Shown here piece after piece: positions 32,838 through 33,329 of a stretch of 33,329 nucleotides of DNA (position 1 is the stretch's first letter; the number at the start of each line of letters is the position of its first letter). The notes below the pieces were generated by a model. It ran no database searches. It was not told where the DNA came from and saw nothing but the letters and a program-made list of their open reading frames with translations. The translations under genes were made by a program, and so were the position numbers. Origin of the DNA: Desulfobulbaceae bacterium (GTDB lineage Bacteria; Desulfobacterota; Desulfobulbia; Desulfobulbales; Desulfobulbaceae). The stretch covers positions 1 to 33,329 of the forward strand of contig WFUT01000025.1 of NCBI GenBank assembly GCA_015484845.1. The letters are read 5' to 3'.

Positions 32838-32945
32838 GAGCAAACTGTAACGGTACGAGGATACCTTGAAAAACCGGGACAGCCGTTCATGAACCTGCGG
32901 AGAACCGATCTTTCAGGGTGGCCATAATTCAAAGGAGTGAGTGAA

Positions 32946-33119
32946 ATGAAAATCCTGCATGTATATCGTTCCGAGCCCAATGATGACGTCCAGAAGCTGG
33001 TCGAAATCGTATCGGAGGGACGTGAGACCGAGTCATTTGACCTCAATGTTGAATCTCCGGACTATGACAAGCTCGTTGAAATGGTCTGGGAGGCCGATCA
33101 GACCATCTGCTGGTGGTAG
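32946..33119 (+). CDS. 57-residue protein ending in Cys-Trp-Trp
   Basis: The short gene has a perfect ribosome site (AAAGGAG, 8 nt before the ATG) and is the last of the tusA operon, followed by a terminator. The product, beginning MKILHVYRSEPNDD and ending TICWW, is acidic with the strand-helix-strand-helix look of half a DsrE/DsrH-like domain. The Cys55 near the C-terminus could carry sulfur. DsrH/TusB proteins start similarly but are about 95 residues long. I do not recognise a named family. Two hypothetical genes accompany YedE, TusA and DsrE in the YTD cluster as I recall it, and this may be one of them. Confidence 0.75.
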   Translation: MKILHVYRSEPNDDVQKLVEIVSEGRETESFDLNVESPDYDKLVEMVWEADQTICWW

Positions 33120-33144
33120 ACGTATCACACAACGGTCCGACCGC

Positions 33145-33175
33145 AAACCCTTGCTTCCCGGCAAGGGTTTTTTTT
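33145..33175 (+). terminator. Intrinsic terminator of the tusA operon
   Basis: AAACCCTTGC (33145-33154) and GCAAGGGTTT (33161-33170) form a 10-bp stem with a 6-nt loop; the T run continues to 33175. The second copy of the 238-bp repeat begins 6 bp later. Confidence 0.93.
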
Positions 33176-33181
33176 ATCCCT

Positions 33182-33329
33182 AAATCCTGCACTTCGAAAA
33201 TGAAGAAAAAAATTTTCCTTTGCCGTATCAGCGGATTATACGAACGTGATCGTTTTTTTCGACTCACTGATCGGGTGAAGGATTTTTTTCTTCATTTTCT
33301 CGCCCTTCGGGATTGGCAATTTTACCGAA
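33182..33329. repeat. MITE-like repeat, copy 2, cut by window edge
   Basis: Starting at AAATCCTGCA, these 148 bases match 13898-14045 in the same orientation. By eye about 140 of 148 positions agree; the differences are two single-base indels in A/T runs, one substitution, and five changes around 33302-33310. The right half and the second terminal inverted repeat lie outside the window. Confidence 0.88.

Overview
The window is about 33 kb of GC-rich (roughly 60%) bacterial chromosome. Gene content points to a strictly anaerobic, sulfur-metabolising Desulfobacterota, most likely of the Desulfobulbales. The signs are a two-iron superoxide reductase with rubredoxins and a flavodiiron oxygen reductase, a complex I operon without NuoE, NuoF and NuoG, a YedE/TusA/DsrE sulfur-relay locus, and the order gatC-gatA-hisC-cmk. 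The species assignment is inference. I saw no rRNA, tRNA, CRISPR array, transposase or phage gene.

Layout. Positions 1-3365 hold a truncated DUF2207 membrane protein, an unrecognised Cys-rich protein behind a probable Fur-controlled promoter, and a lone amino-acid-type solute-binding protein. A Pal lipoprotein follows. Positions 4558-9232 form an oxygen-defence block: a PerR/Fur-like repressor fused to a second small wHTH domain, peroxiredoxin, desulfoferrodoxin, a double rubredoxin, a DsrE-like protein, the flavodiiron protein and a small desulforedoxin-like protein, closed by a strong terminator. Electrons could run through the rubredoxins to superoxide reductase and the flavodiiron protein, while the peroxiredoxin handles peroxide.

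Positions 9760-23157 are respiratory: a PsrA/PhsA-like molybdopterin oxidoreductase, a 16-cysteine DmsB-type ferredoxin, then nuoABCDHIJKLMN ending at a terminator. The ferredoxin gene lies 3 bp before nuoA, so it is part of the nuo operon and may be linked to its missing electron-input module. Positions 23286-30000 are minus-strand housekeeping genes (cmk, hisC, gatA, gatC), an HD-GYP response regulator, a histone-deacetylase-like amidohydrolase and 5-formyltetrahydrofolate cyclo-ligase. Positions 30059-33175 hold a YeeE/YedE transporter divergent from tusA, two DsrE-like genes and a 57-codon gene. This resembles the YedE-TusA-DsrE (YTD) cluster described in sulfur-disproportionating bacteria.

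The most striking unexplained signal is a 238-bp repeat with terminal inverted repeats and nested hairpins. One copy sits inside the nuo operon, where it supplies the end of nuoC. The second starts just after the tusA-operon terminator and runs off the window. Several smaller hairpin repeats lie between genes, and two genes look like fusions of formerly separate small genes whose linkers still carry a Shine-Dalgarno-like sequence and an ATG.
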